From: Dokdonella sp.
Lineage (GTDB): Bacteria > Pseudomonadota > Gammaproteobacteria > Xanthomonadales > Rhodanobacteraceae
Direction of reading: 5' to 3'
DNA: 64,000 bases
Assembly: GCA_019634795.1 (NCBI GenBank)
Contig: JAHCAR010000003.1
Location: 204,716 to 268,715, forward strand
Shown: positions 40,726-49,302 of the stretch, piece after piece
Numbering within the stretch: position 1 is the stretch's first letter
Layout of the letters: each line of letters begins with the position of its first letter
Translations under genes and position numbers: made by a program
Notes under the pieces: model-generated
Told to the model about the DNA's origin: nothing
Databases searched by the model: none
What the model saw: the letters and a program-made list of their open reading frames with translations, nothing else

Positions 40726-42042
40726 ATGAGGGTCAATGCGCTTGCATGGCTGATAGCGGCAATGGTGGTGGGCTCGGCCACGAACACGGAACCGGCGTTC
40801 GCCGCGGAAGCCGCGCCACAGACTATCGTTCTGAAGGCTGCACACCTTTTCGACGGACGCAGCGGCAAGCTCGACAGTCCCGGCCTGCTCGTGGTCCAGG
40901 GCAAGACCATAGTCGGCGTCGGCGCCAACGCGGCGGTTCCGGCCGATGCCCGCGTCGTCGAGCTCGGCGATGCCACGCTGCTGCCCGGCTATATCGACGC
41001 GCATACCCACATCGCTTACGACTACAACGAGAACTGGGCGCAGGGCTTCTACGAGGGCATGCTGCGCTTCCCGGTCGAGCAGTCCTTTCACGCCGCCCGC
41101 AATGCGCGGGTCACGCTGGAAGCGGGCGTGACCACCGTGCGCGAGGTCGGCGCGGCCGACTTCATCGATGTCGGCCTGCGCAATGCGATCAACGAAGGCC
41201 TGGTCGAAGGGCCGCGCATGCTCGTTGCCGCACACGCACTCGGTTCGACCGGCGGTCATTGCGACAGTTCGCCGTTCCCGCCGGACCGGGTCAAGCCGGC
41301 CGGTCCGCTCGAAGGCGTCTGCAACGGTCCCGAGGAATGCCGCCTGGCCGTGCGCGAGCAGATGAAGTTCGGCGCCGACCTGATCAAGATCTGCGCGTCG
41401 GGTGGCGTGCTCTCGGAATCCGACCCGGTCGACGTGCCGCAACTGACCCCGGCCGAGCTCAAGGCCATCATCGGCGAGGCGCATACCTGGGGGCGCAAGG
41501 TCGCGGCCCACAGTCACGGTGACCTGGCTGCGCAGCAGGCGGTCGAGGCCGGCATCGATTCGATCGAACACGGCAGCTTTCTCAAGCCGGCCACGTTGCG
41601 CCTGATGAAGGAACGCGGCGTTTACCTCGTGCCGACCCGGATGACCCAGGAATGGGTGGTCGAGAAGGCCGATACCTATCCGCCAAAGATCGCAGGCAAG
41701 GCGAGGGCGGCGGGCAAGGCGCACGGCGAGATGTTCGCCCACGCGCTCAAGATCGGCGTTCCGATCGCGTTCGGAACCGATGCGGCGGTCTTCCCGCACG
41801 GCCTCAACGCCCGAGAATTCGGCGACTACGTGAAGCTCGGCATGAGCCCGGCCGCGGCACTGATGACGAGCAGCCAGGGCTCCGCTCGCCTGCTCGGCAT
41901 CGAAGCCGAGACCGGCACCCTCGAGGCCGGAAAGTTCGCCGATATCGTCGCCGTACCGGGCGATGTGCTGGCCGACATCCGCGCCACCGAGCGACCCATG
42001 CTGGTCATGAAGCAGGGACATATCGTGCGCAAGGCGGAGTAG
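40726..42042 (+). CDS. Exported metal-dependent amidohydrolase
   Basis: 438-aa member of the amidohydrolase superfamily (imidazolonepropionase / Xaa-Pro dipeptidase-like group). A signal peptide (residues 1-25, ending AFAAE) indicates periplasmic location. Metal site: LPGYIDAHTHIAYD (His-x-His), DLIKICASGG (Lys carboxylate bridge), KVAAHSHGD (His), SIEHGSF (His) and FGTDAAVFPHG (Asp). Start ATG 40,726 has an AAGGGGA ribosome-binding site; the frame is open far upstream only because it overlaps the preceding gene in another frame. Substrate unresolved, likely a cyclic amide or dipeptide. Confidence 0.9.
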   Translation: MRVNALAWLIAAMVVGSATNTEPAFAAEAAPQTIVLKAAHLFDGRSGKLDSPGLLVVQGKTIVGVGANAAVPADARVVELGDATLLPGYIDAHTHIAYDYNENWAQGFYEGMLRFPVEQSFHAARNARVTLEAGVTTVREVGAADFIDVGLRNAINEGLVEGPRMLVAAHALGSTGGHCDSSPFPPDRVKPAGPLEGVCNGPEECRLAVREQMKFGADLIKICASGGVLSESDPVDVPQLTPAELKAIIGEAHTWGRKVAAHSHGDLAAQQAVEAGIDSIEHGSFLKPATLRLMKERGVYLVPTRMTQEWVVEKADTYPPKIAGKARAAGKAHGEMFAHALKIGVPIAFGTDAAVFPHGLNAREFGDYVKLGMSPAAALMTSSQGSARLLGIEAETGTLEAGKFADIVAVPGDVLADIRATERPMLVMKQGHIVRKAE

Positions 42043-42225
42043 GGAGGCTCATCCTTGGCTTGTAGTCGGGGAATTCGTCGCCACATCGGCCAGGGCCTGC
42101 GGCGGCGAATGCATCCGTTTCCGGTTTGGCCATTCGCGCGCGTATGTGATTGTCGGGACACAGGTATCTGGTGAGCCCGGCAGGCGTCGCGTATAGTCGT
42201 GGTTCGACTTTCCTGGTGGAATTTC

Positions 42226-43422
42226 ATGTTCGATTCGATTGTCACGTTTCTTACCAATGGCCTGACCCATGCGTCCTGGCCGATGCTGGTCGTCTATTTC
42301 ATCGTCGTCTCGCAGTTCACGATCTTCTCGGTGACCCTGTACCTGCATCGCAGCCAGGCCCACCGCGGCGTCGACTTCCACCCGGTACTCGCCCATTTCT
42401 TCCGCTTCTGGGCCTGGTTCTCCACGGCCATGGTGACCAAGGAGTGGGTGGCGATCCACCGCAAGCACCACGCCAAGTGCGAAACCGCGGAAGATCCGCA
42501 CAGCCCGCAGATCTACGGCATCAAGAAGGTGCTGCTCGATGGCGTCGACCTGTATCGGACGGCGCGCAAGGATCCGTCGATCACCGAGAAGTACGGTCGC
42601 GGTACGCCGGACGACTGGCTCGAGCGCAACATCTACGGCCGCTATCCGGAATTCGGTCCGACCCTGATGCTGTTCCTCGGATTCGCCCTGTTCGGCCTCT
42701 GGGGCGTCGTCATCTGGGCCTGCCAGATGATCTGGATCCCGTTCATGGCCGCCGGCGTCGTCAACGGACTCGGCCACTGGTGGGGCTATCGCAACGTCGA
42801 AAGCGACGACACCTCGACCAACCTGACGCCGTGGGGCTTCGTCATCGGTGGTGAGGAACTGCACAACAACCATCACGCCTTCCCGAGCTCGGCCAAGTTC
42901 GCCCTGCGCAGCTTCGAGTTCGATATCGGCTGGGCCGCGATCCGCATGTTCGAAGCGGTCGGCATGGCCAAGGTCCTTCGCGTGGCGCCGTCGCTGGACA
43001 TCCGCAACGACGTGCATGCGCCGGACAACGACACGATCAAGGCCCTGCTCACGCACAAGTTCCAGGTCATGACCGATTACTTCCGTGGCGTCACCGCGCC
43101 GACCCTGCGCGAGGAAGTTGCCCATGCCGGCGCCAGCCTCAAGGAGTTGCCGCGTCGCCTGCGCAAGGCACTCTCGAGCGGCGGCCGCTGGCTCGATCAC
43201 GATGCGCGCGAACGGCTCGGAACCTGGGTCAGCCAGCGACCGGCCATGGCCACGGTAATGGACTATCGCCGCCGCCTGCACGAGCTGATGGAAGGGCGCA
43301 ATGGTGAAGCCATGCTCGAAGCCCTCAAGCAGTGGTGTCGCGAAGCCGAGGCCAGTGGCATTCGCGCGCTGCAGGAGTTCGCAAATCGGATCAAGGGTTA
43401 CCGCCTCGCGCACGCCGCCTGA
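42226..43422 (+). CDS. Membrane acyl-CoA/fatty-acid desaturase
   Basis: 398-aa integral-membrane di-iron desaturase. The three histidine boxes are present: HRSQAHRG (residues about 42-47), HRKHHAK (about 83-87) and HNNHHAF (about 214-218). Four hydrophobic segments flank them. It would introduce a double bond (delta-9 type) into acyl chains, adjusting membrane fluidity. The C-terminal about 100 residues are a soluble helical extension longer than in minimal desaturases. The ATG at 42,226 follows GGTGGA. A strong terminator follows 32 bp after the stop. The 183 bp upstream contain a possible TATAGT -10 element. Confidence 0.92.
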   Translation: MFDSIVTFLTNGLTHASWPMLVVYFIVVSQFTIFSVTLYLHRSQAHRGVDFHPVLAHFFRFWAWFSTAMVTKEWVAIHRKHHAKCETAEDPHSPQIYGIKKVLLDGVDLYRTARKDPSITEKYGRGTPDDWLERNIYGRYPEFGPTLMLFLGFALFGLWGVVIWACQMIWIPFMAAGVVNGLGHWWGYRNVESDDTSTNLTPWGFVIGGEELHNNHHAFPSSAKFALRSFEFDIGWAAIRMFEAVGMAKVLRVAPSLDIRNDVHAPDNDTIKALLTHKFQVMTDYFRGVTAPTLREEVAHAGASLKELPRRLRKALSSGGRWLDHDARERLGTWVSQRPAMATVMDYRRRLHELMEGRNGEAMLEALKQWCREAEASGIRALQEFANRIKGYRLAHAA

Positions 43423-43453
43423 TCTGCTGCCTGCCATTGCGATGAGATGGAAG

Positions 43454-43478
43454 ATGCCCGCCTCGAGCGGGCATTTTT
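43454..43478 (+). terminator. Terminator after the desaturase gene
   Basis: ATGCCCGC-CTCGA-GCGGGCAT stem of 8 bp, followed by TTTTT; classic rho-independent terminator. Confidence 0.88.
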
Positions 43479-43591
43479 CGTTACGCGCCCCGGTCCCCAT
43501 GGCCCGCTCCTTGCAGCTTGCAGGCGCGCCACCGGATCCTGCCGGGCGGCTAACCCAATCCGCGGCTTTTCCAGACAAAAGGTGACCCTCC

Positions 43592-43957
43592 ATGTCCAAG
43601 TTCAACCGACTCGCGCTCTGCGTTTCCGTGCTTGCGGTCCTGCTCGCTTCTTCGGCCCATGCCGGCAAGGGCGATTCCAAGGTCATCATCGTCAACAAGT
43701 CGAACTGGGCGATCCACGAGATGTATTTCTCGCCGACCGATGACGACGAATGGGGCGAAGACCAGCTGGGCAGCCACACGATCGAAACCGGCGATCAGTT
43801 CACCCTGACCGGCGTGCCTTGCGACGATTGGGACGTCAAGGTCGTCGACGAGGACGGCGACGAATGCGTGGTGCCCGATGTCGCCCTGTGCGCGGACAAC
43901 GACAAATGGGTGATCAAGGACAGCGACCTGCTCGCCTGTCAGGCCGCAAGCGAGTAG
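43592..43957 (+). CDS. Small acidic exported protein
   Basis: 121-aa protein with a signal peptide (residues 1-24, ending SAHAGKGD) and an acidic mature part of about 95 residues: KVIIVNKSNWAIHEMYFSPT, then DDDEWGEDQLG, a beta-rich segment and Cys at four positions (VPCDDWD, DECVVPD, ALCADND, LLACQAAS), enough for two disulfides. Preceded by a GGTGACC region. No known enzyme motif. Proteins of this build are found in several Xanthomonadales; function unknown. Confidence 0.75.
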   Translation: MSKFNRLALCVSVLAVLLASSAHAGKGDSKVIIVNKSNWAIHEMYFSPTDDDEWGEDQLGSHTIETGDQFTLTGVPCDDWDVKVVDEDGDECVVPDVALCADNDKWVIKDSDLLACQAASE

Positions 43958-43985
43958 AGCCCTCTTCGCGCAAGATCGAGCTCGC

Positions 43986-44018
43986 CGGATGGAATCCGTG
44001 TTCGACGGATTCCATCCG
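43986..44018. terminator. Perfect 14-bp hairpin between convergent genes
   Basis: CGGATGGAATCCGT-GTTCG-ACGGATTCCATCCG, 14 perfect pairs and a 5-nt loop, located between the stops of the small exported protein (+) and the MscS channel (-). No T run on either side, so it is probably a bidirectional or rho-assisted terminator, or an RNA 3'-end protector. Confidence 0.6.
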
Positions 44019-44028
44019 CCAGGGAGGG

Positions 44029-44889
44029 TCAGGCAGCCTTCGGCTCGGCCTTGTTCCCGAGGCTCGGTACGCCGCTGACCAGATGCAGGTCGCGTTGCGG
44101 GTACGGGATGCTGATGCCTTCCTTGTCGTAGCGCTTCTTGATCTGTTCAGTCAGCTCACAGCGTGTGGCGAACCAGTCGGCATTGCCGACGTGGCAGCGG
44201 ATGCCAAGGTTGACGCTGCTCTCGGCCAGTTCATAGACGAAGACCGACGGCTCCGGTTCGGCCAGCACGCGCGAGTCGGACTTCATTGCCTCCATCGCGA
44301 TGGCGCGCGCCTTGTCGATGTCGTCGGAATAGCCGATCCCGATGACGAGCTCGACGCGGCGCATCGTGTCCGGCGTCAGGTTGATGATCGAGTCGTTGGT
44401 GATCAGCGAATTGGGCAGGGTGATCACCTGATTGTCGGCGCCGCGCAGCCGGGTCTGGAAGATGCTGACCATCTCGACCTTGCCGGTCACGCCGTTGATG
44501 GTGACGATGTCATCGACATGGAACGGCCGCAGGGTGACCAGCATTACACCCGAGGCGATGTTCGACAGCGAATCCTTGAGGGCGAGGCCAATCGCCAGGC
44601 CGGCCGCGCCAAGCACCGCGAACATCGAGGTCATCGGTACGCCCAGCACCTGCACAACGGCCAGCAGCAGGACCACCTGCAGCACCACCAGGATGATGCG
44701 GCCAAGGAACAATGCCGCGGTCGCCTCGATCTTGCTCTTGTTGAGCTTGCCGCCGATCCAGGTCGCCAGCATGCGCGCGAGCTTGAGGCCGATCAGCAGC
44801 AAGATCAGGGCGCCGAGCAGGCGCCCGCCGATCGATATTCCGAGATCCACCCATTTGGCATGTTCGGGAGCGTTGAGCCAATCCATCAT
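44029..44889 (-). CDS. mscS: Small-conductance mechanosensitive channel MscS
   Basis: 286-aa channel, the same length as E. coli MscS. Three transmembrane helices are visible; the pore helix reads MFAVLGAAGLAIGLALKDSL then SNIASGVM, the Ala/Gly-rich TM3 signature. The beta domain follows (LVTLRPFHVDDIVTING) and a C-terminal alpha/beta vestibule domain (VELVIGIGYSDDIDKARAIA). It releases osmolytes during hypo-osmotic shock. I start at MMDWLNAPE, preceded by AGAGGAG; 15 upstream codons are open. Confidence 0.92.
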   Translation of the reverse strand: MMDWLNAPEHAKWVDLGISIGGRLLGALILLLIGLKLARMLATWIGGKLNKSKIEATAALFLGRIILVVLQVVLLLAVVQVLGVPMTSMFAVLGAAGLAIGLALKDSLSNIASGVMLVTLRPFHVDDIVTINGVTGKVEMVSIFQTRLRGADNQVITLPNSLITNDSIINLTPDTMRRVELVIGIGYSDDIDKARAIAMEAMKSDSRVLAEPEPSVFVYELAESSVNLGIRCHVGNADWFATRCELTEQIKKRYDKEGISIPYPQRDLHLVSGVPSLGNKAEPKAA

Positions 44890-45180
44890 CGCGATCTCCT
44901 CTCTGATCAAGGGACGAAGCGCCCGCGGGCGCACGGCCGTTCAGTTTAAACACATCGGCATTGACCCCCGGCTGACTGCGAAGCGGCGCATGCCCTGAAT
45001 CGCGCATTGCTCCTGCGATGGCCTGAGTCCGTCGCGGTATGCTTCATGCGTGAATACCGCATTCGACAAGCGTCCGCCGGCCAGGCGCGAACGGCACGAG
45101 TTCCGCCGCACAGCCGTGCAAATGGCTCAGGAATGTGGAAGTCGCAGTCGCTGGCCGACGCAAGCCGGGGCATCGCCTTG

Positions 45181-46344
45181 ATGCGCACCTGGCTGCTGCT
45201 GATCCTGCTGCTTGGCTGTGGCGTGCTGCTGTGGCAGTGGCACGGCACAGGTCCCATTCCGCTCGAACGCATCGAAGCGCCGCGAGCCGCAACCGGGCAG
45301 ATCGAAAGGCCGGTTCCGCCCGAGGCAATGAGAGTTCCGACCGTCAGCGCGGAAGGGCCGGAAGTCGAGGTCCCGATCGGAGCTGATTCCGACGAAACTT
45401 CGTTGATGGATGTGGCCCTGGCAGCGATGCATGCCGCCCAGCTGGACCAACCCTGCCTGGCCGGAACGGCCAGCAAGGCCGAGGCGAGAAAGGTCGCCAT
45501 CCATCGTTGGGTCGACGAATCCGGAATTCTGCACTTTTCCGACCAGGCGCCGGTGGGCAAGGCGGTTGGCCATCGGCAGATCGAAGTCGAGGGGCTGCCG
45601 CCGATCGTCGTCAACGCCAGCGGCTACGATGTCAATCTGCCCGATTTCCTGGCCCAGCGTGCGGTCGCCGATGCCCAGGCCATTGAACGAATCCTGCGCG
45701 GTTCGCTCGGCGTCGATGGCGACCCCGGCCTCGTCCTCAATGTCGAATTCATCGCCTCGGCGCAGTCCTATGCGCAGCGGGTCGGCAATCCGCTCATGAT
45801 CGGTTCGGAGGGCACCTACTCGATGGCGGATCGCACGATCCATGTGCGCCTGCAGGATCAGAAGGAGGCCAATTTCGAGATCCTGCGCCATGAAATCACC
45901 CACGCCCTGATCCACGAGCGGATCGGCAGCCTGCCGACCGCGCTCAACGAGGGCATGGCCGGGTATTTCGAGCGTCTCGAGGTGTCCGGTCTCGGCGCGC
46001 GCGTCGAGATCCATGAATCGACGGCCAGCCTGCGCAGCGCAGCGGTCGGGGGCGATGGCCACGAGGAACTGGTCGATCTGCTGGCCCGCGACGGCATGCT
46101 CTTCTACGCGGCCGGCCGCGAGCAGCGTTATCTGCGCGCCTACGCCCTGATCGCCGTGCTGATGGGCAACCCGGACGGCCGGCAGGCCCTCGGCGCCGTG
46201 CTGTCCGCGCAGCGCAGCGCACCGTGTCGCCCGATAGCCAGCGAACGGCTGCTGGACGAGCACTATCCGGGTGGCCTGGTGAAACTGGCCAGGGACTGGG
46301 CAGGCTGGCTGCGCGATCCGCCGAGGACTGTGCAGGCCTATTAG
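45181..46344 (+). CDS. DUF4124 protein with HExxH metallopeptidase-like domain
   Basis: 387-aa protein with a single N-terminal membrane segment (MRTWLLLILLLGCGVLLWQW). A DUF4124-type motif IHRWVDESGILHFSDQAP (residues about 102-119) is followed by a zinc-peptidase-like domain: ILRHEITHALIHERIG (HExxH) and LPTALNEGMAGYFE with a downstream Glu. The combination suggests a periplasmic or membrane-tethered zinc protease. The start is uncertain: in-frame ATGs also exist at 45,133 and earlier, none with a clear ribosome-binding site. The gene lies in front of the rpsF operon promoter and is separately transcribed. Confidence 0.75.
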   Translation: MRTWLLLILLLGCGVLLWQWHGTGPIPLERIEAPRAATGQIERPVPPEAMRVPTVSAEGPEVEVPIGADSDETSLMDVALAAMHAAQLDQPCLAGTASKAEARKVAIHRWVDESGILHFSDQAPVGKAVGHRQIEVEGLPPIVVNASGYDVNLPDFLAQRAVADAQAIERILRGSLGVDGDPGLVLNVEFIASAQSYAQRVGNPLMIGSEGTYSMADRTIHVRLQDQKEANFEILRHEITHALIHERIGSLPTALNEGMAGYFERLEVSGLGARVEIHESTASLRSAAVGGDGHEELVDLLARDGMLFYAAGREQRYLRAYALIAVLMGNPDGRQALGAVLSAQRSAPCRPIASERLLDEHYPGGLVKLARDWAGWLRDPPRTVQAY

Positions 46345-46357
46345 CACCCGGGGTACC

Positions 46358-46386
46358 TTGCCCCGAAGGCCCGAATCCCTTAATAT
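46358..46386 (+). promoter_or_regulatory. Promoter of the rpsF-rpsR-rplI operon
   Basis: TTGCCC (46,358-46,363), 17-bp spacer, TAATAT (46,381-46,386). It gives a leader of about 90 nt before the rpsF ATG containing two hairpin-forming stretches (CTTCGC...GCGAAG and CCGCAC-TGC-GTGCGG). Operons of this type are known to be autoregulated by an S6:S18 complex binding the leader; whether these hairpins are that motif is untested. Confidence 0.7.
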
Positions 46387-46482
46387 CCGCGCCCCTTCGC
46401 AGGTCCAAGGCGAAGTTTCTTGCCTCACCGCTGGTCGGGAGGCTGCCCCCGCACTGCGTGCGGACACCCACAAGGAAATGCC

Positions 46483-46938
46483 ATGCGTCATTATGAAGTC
46501 GTGTTCCTGGTCCATCCGGACCAGAGCGAACAAGTGCCCGCCATGATCGATCGTTACAAGACGATGATCGAGTCCGACGGCGGCAAGATCCATCGACTGG
46601 AAGACTGGGGCCGGCGCCAGCTGGCGTTCCCGATGCAGCACCTGGCCAAGGCGCACTACGTGCTGTTGAACATCGAAGTCAGCCAGACGGTTCTCGACGA
46701 ACTGCTCTCGGGCTTCCGTTTCAACGACGCGGTCCTGCGTCATCTGGTGATCAAGCGCGACGCGCCGGTCACCGAGATGTCGGCGATCATGAAGAACAAG
46801 GACGACAAGGGCGACCGTCGCCGTCGTGATGACGACGGTGGTTTTGGTGGCGATGATTCCGACGATCGCGGCGGCCGTCCCGAGCGCAGCGAACGCAATG
46901 CGGAAAGCGCCGAATCCTCATCCGCCAGCGCCGACTGA
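46483..46938 (+). CDS. rpsF: 30S ribosomal protein S6
   Basis: 151-aa S6. [40 protein letters not shown] and [16 protein letters not shown] are conserved S6 sequences; it binds S18 and 16S rRNA in the platform. The C-terminal about 45 residues form an extended acidic/arginine-rich tail ([20 protein letters not shown] and following), longer than in many S6 proteins and in the style of the glutamate tail of E. coli S6. AAGGAAATGCC precedes the ATG. First gene of the S6-S18-L9 operon. Confidence 0.97.
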   Translation: MRHYEVVFLVHPDQSEQVPAMIDRYKTMIESDGGKIHRLEDWGRRQLAFPMQHLAKAHYVLLNIEVSQTVLDELLSGFRFNDAVLRHLVIKRDAPVTEMSAIMKNKDDKGDRRRRDDDGGFGGDDSDDRGGRPERSERNAESAESSSASAD

Positions 46939-46964
46939 CGCCCCCGAATCCAGGAGTTGCCACC

Positions 46965-47189
46965 ATGTCCAAATTCTTCCGTCGCAAGAAGTTCTGCCGC
47001 TTCACCGCCGAAGACGTCGTCGAGATCGACTACAAGGATCTCAACCTGCTTCGCCAGTACATCACCGAGACCGGCAAGATCGTGCCGAGCCGCATCACCG
47101 GCACCAAGGCGCGCTACCAGCGCCAGCTCGCCGTGGCCGTGCAGCACGCACGCTTCCTCGCCCTGCTGCCTTACAGCGACAGCCATTGA
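46965..47189 (+). CDS. rpsR: 30S ribosomal protein S18
   Basis: 74-aa S18 ([60 protein letters not shown]). It pairs with S6 on the small-subunit platform. It lies 26 bp after rpsF with an AGGAG ribosome-binding site. Confidence 0.98.
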   Translation: MSKFFRRKKFCRFTAEDVVEIDYKDLNLLRQYITETGKIVPSRITGTKARYQRQLAVAVQHARFLALLPYSDSH

Positions 47190-47274
47190 TCTGAATACCC
47201 GGCCCGGCAGCGGGCCGATTCGGACAGCGCAAGCTGCGCCGGAATGATCCGGCGCTAACGAATTGGAGTCTTCC

Positions 47275-47727
47275 ATGCAACTGATCCTTCTGCAGAAAGT
47301 AAAGAACCTCGGCAACCTCGGCGACAAGGTCAACGTCAAGCCGGGCTACGGCCGCAACTACCTCGTGCCGCAGGGCAAGGCGGTGCCGGCCACGGCCGAC
47401 AACCTCGCCAACTTCGAAGCGCGTCGCGCCGAATACGAGGCCAAGGCCAACCAGCTGCTCGGCGCCGCCGCCGCTCGCAAGGCCCAGTTCGATGGTGCCG
47501 ACGCGGTGACGATCAAGGCCAACGCCAGTACCGAAGGCAAGCTGTTCGGCTCGGTCGGCCCGCGCGACATCGCCGAGGCGTTCACCGCGATGGGCCTGGC
47601 CCTGGACAAGAACGAAGTGGTGCAGGGCGAAGGCCCGATCCGCCACATCGGCGAGTTCGAGGTTCGCATCCATCTGCACGCCGACGTCGATTCGACGGTC
47701 AAGGTCGTTGTCGTTCCCGACAACTGA
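47275..47727 (+). CDS. rplI: 50S ribosomal protein L9
   Basis: 150-aa L9: N-terminal 23S-binding domain ([35 protein letters not shown]), long connecting helix, and C-terminal domain with [14 protein letters not shown] and [17 protein letters not shown]. It stabilises the L1 stalk base. I start at MQLILLQ, with GGAG 8 nt upstream; four codons upstream are in frame but not conserved. Last gene of the operon. Confidence 0.97.
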   Translation: MQLILLQKVKNLGNLGDKVNVKPGYGRNYLVPQGKAVPATADNLANFEARRAEYEAKANQLLGAAAARKAQFDGADAVTIKANASTEGKLFGSVGPRDIAEAFTAMGLALDKNEVVQGEGPIRHIGEFEVRIHLHADVDSTVKVVVVPDN

Positions 47728-47750
47728 TCAAACGTTCCAACGTCACGATG

Positions 47751-47784
47751 AAAACGGGCGCCTCGGGGCGCCCGTTTTCGTTTT
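47751..47784 (+). terminator. Terminator of the rpsF operon
   Basis: AAAACGGGCGCC-TCGG-GGCGCCCGTTTT, 12-bp perfect stem, then CGTTTT. The A/U ends make it usable in both directions. Confidence 0.9.
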
Positions 47785-47798
47785 CATGTCGCAAGTTC

Positions 47799-47807
47799 TT
47801 ATCCACA
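47799..47807. promoter_or_regulatory. Consensus DnaA box upstream of dnaB
   Basis: TTATCCACA, a perfect 9-mer DnaA-box consensus, about 105 bp before the dnaB ATG, followed by two looser matches of the type TGTCCACCG/TTGCCCACC. It may couple dnaB expression to DnaA level; a single strong box does not indicate an origin. Confidence 0.55.
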
Positions 47808-47910
47808 GACTTGCCCACCGCAATCAGCGAACTGTCCACCGACTTGTCCGTCGCAGTCCGTGAGACGCGCGGCTACTATGCCGGTCCCAACTTTTTCGCC
47901 GCTTCTCACC

Positions 47911-49302
47911 ATGTCCGTCGTCGTAACCGAACGCAAACCCGCCGTCAACGTCGAGACCCTGCGCGTGCCGCCGCACTCGATCGAGGCGGAGCAGGCCGTG
48001 CTCGGCGGTCTCATGCTGGCGCCCGAATCCTGGGAACGGGTCGCCGATCGCATCAGCGAAGAGGATTTCTACCGCCGCGACCATCGCCTGATCTTCCGGG
48101 CCATCAACCAGCTCAGCGAGAAGGACCAGCCCTGCGACGCGGTGACCCTGGGCGAGTGGTTCGATGCACAGGGCATGGCCGAGCAGGTCGGCGGCGTCGC
48201 CTACGTCATCGAGCTGGCCAACTCGACGCCGAGTGCGGCCAACATCGTCGCCTACGCCGACATCGTTCGCGAAAAATCGGTGCTGCGGCAACTGATCGAT
48301 ACCGGCACCGAAATCACCGGCGACGCCTTCCAGCCCGAGGGCCGGAGCAGCCAGGAGCTTCTCGAAACCGCGGAGCAGAAGGTCTTCCGCATCGCCGAGG
48401 CGGGTTCGCGCGGCCGCAAGGGCTTCGTGTCGATGCGCGCCGCGGTCAAGGATGCCTTCCAGATCCTGCATCACCGCTACGAAAACCGCGGCTCGATCAC
48501 CGGCCTGCCGACCGGCTATACCGATCTCGACGACATGACTACCGGCCTGCAGCCCTCGGACCTGATCATCATTGCCGCGCGTCCGTCGATGGGCAAGACC
48601 GCGCTGGCCCTGAACATGGCCGAGAATGCGGCGATGCGGACGAAGAAGGCCGTGGCCGTTTTCTCGATGGAAATGTCTTCCTCGCAGCTGGCCTTCCGCC
48701 TGATCTCTTCGATGGGCCGGATCAACCAGCAGCACCTGCGCACCGGCGACCTCGCCGAGGAGGAATGGCCGCGCGTGACCAGCGCGATCACGATGCTCAG
48801 CGAGGCGAGGATCTTCATCGACGACACGCCGGCCCTGTCGCCGGGCGAACTGCGCGCGCGCGCCAGGCGCCTCAAGCGCGAGCACGACCTCGGCCTGATC
48901 GTGATCGACTACCTGCAGCTCATGCAGGTGCCCGGAAACAAGGAGAATCGCGCCACCGAAATTTCAGAAATTTCGCGTGGACTGAAGGCCCTTGCCAAGG
49001 AGCTCAATGTCCCAGTGATCGCGCTGTCCCAGCTCAACCGTTCGCTCGAACAGCGCACGGACAAGAAGCCGATGATGTCGGACCTGCGCGAATCGGGCGC
49101 CATCGAGCAGGATGCCGACGTCATCATGTTCATCTACCGCGACGAGTACTACAACCCGGATTCGCCCGAGAAGGGCGTCGCCGAAATCATCATCGGCAAG
49201 CAGCGAAACGGCCCGACCGGCTCGGTCAAGCTGGCCTTCCTCGGCCAGTTCACGCGCTTCGAGAACCTCGCGGTCGACCGCTACACGGAACACTTCGAGT
49301 GA
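47911..49302 (+). CDS. dnaB: Replicative DNA helicase DnaB
   Basis: 463-aa hexameric 5'-3' helicase of the replisome. N-terminal DnaB domain (RVPPHSIEAEQAVLGGLMLA), linker helix and RecA-like motor with Walker A ARPSMGKTALALN (residues about 222-234), Walker B LGLIVIDYLQLMQ, and ALSQLNRSLEQR plus the arginine finger region EIIIGKQRNGPTGSVKL. No intein is present. I start at MSVVVTERKP; upstream codons are open but unconserved. The stop overlaps the alr GTG start (GTGA). Confidence 0.97.
   Translation: MSVVVTERKPAVNVETLRVPPHSIEAEQAVLGGLMLAPESWERVADRISEEDFYRRDHRLIFRAINQLSEKDQPCDAVTLGEWFDAQGMAEQVGGVAYVIELANSTPSAANIVAYADIVREKSVLRQLIDTGTEITGDAFQPEGRSSQELLETAEQKVFRIAEAGSRGRKGFVSMRAAVKDAFQILHHRYENRGSITGLPTGYTDLDDMTTGLQPSDLIIIAARPSMGKTALALNMAENAAMRTKKAVAVFSMEMSSSQLAFRLISSMGRINQQHLRTGDLAEEEWPRVTSAITMLSEARIFIDDTPALSPGELRARARRLKREHDLGLIVIDYLQLMQVPGNKENRATEISEISRGLKALAKELNVPVIALSQLNRSLEQRTDKKPMMSDLRESGAIEQDADVIMFIYRDEYYNPDSPEKGVAEIIIGKQRNGPTGSVKLAFLGQFTRFENLAVDRYTEHFE

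Noticed and set aside
46387-46482. Confident S6:S18-binding riboregulator call in the rpsF leader
   Set aside because: Hairpins are present, but I could not match the conserved CCG-bulge structure reliably; mentioned only as a possibility.
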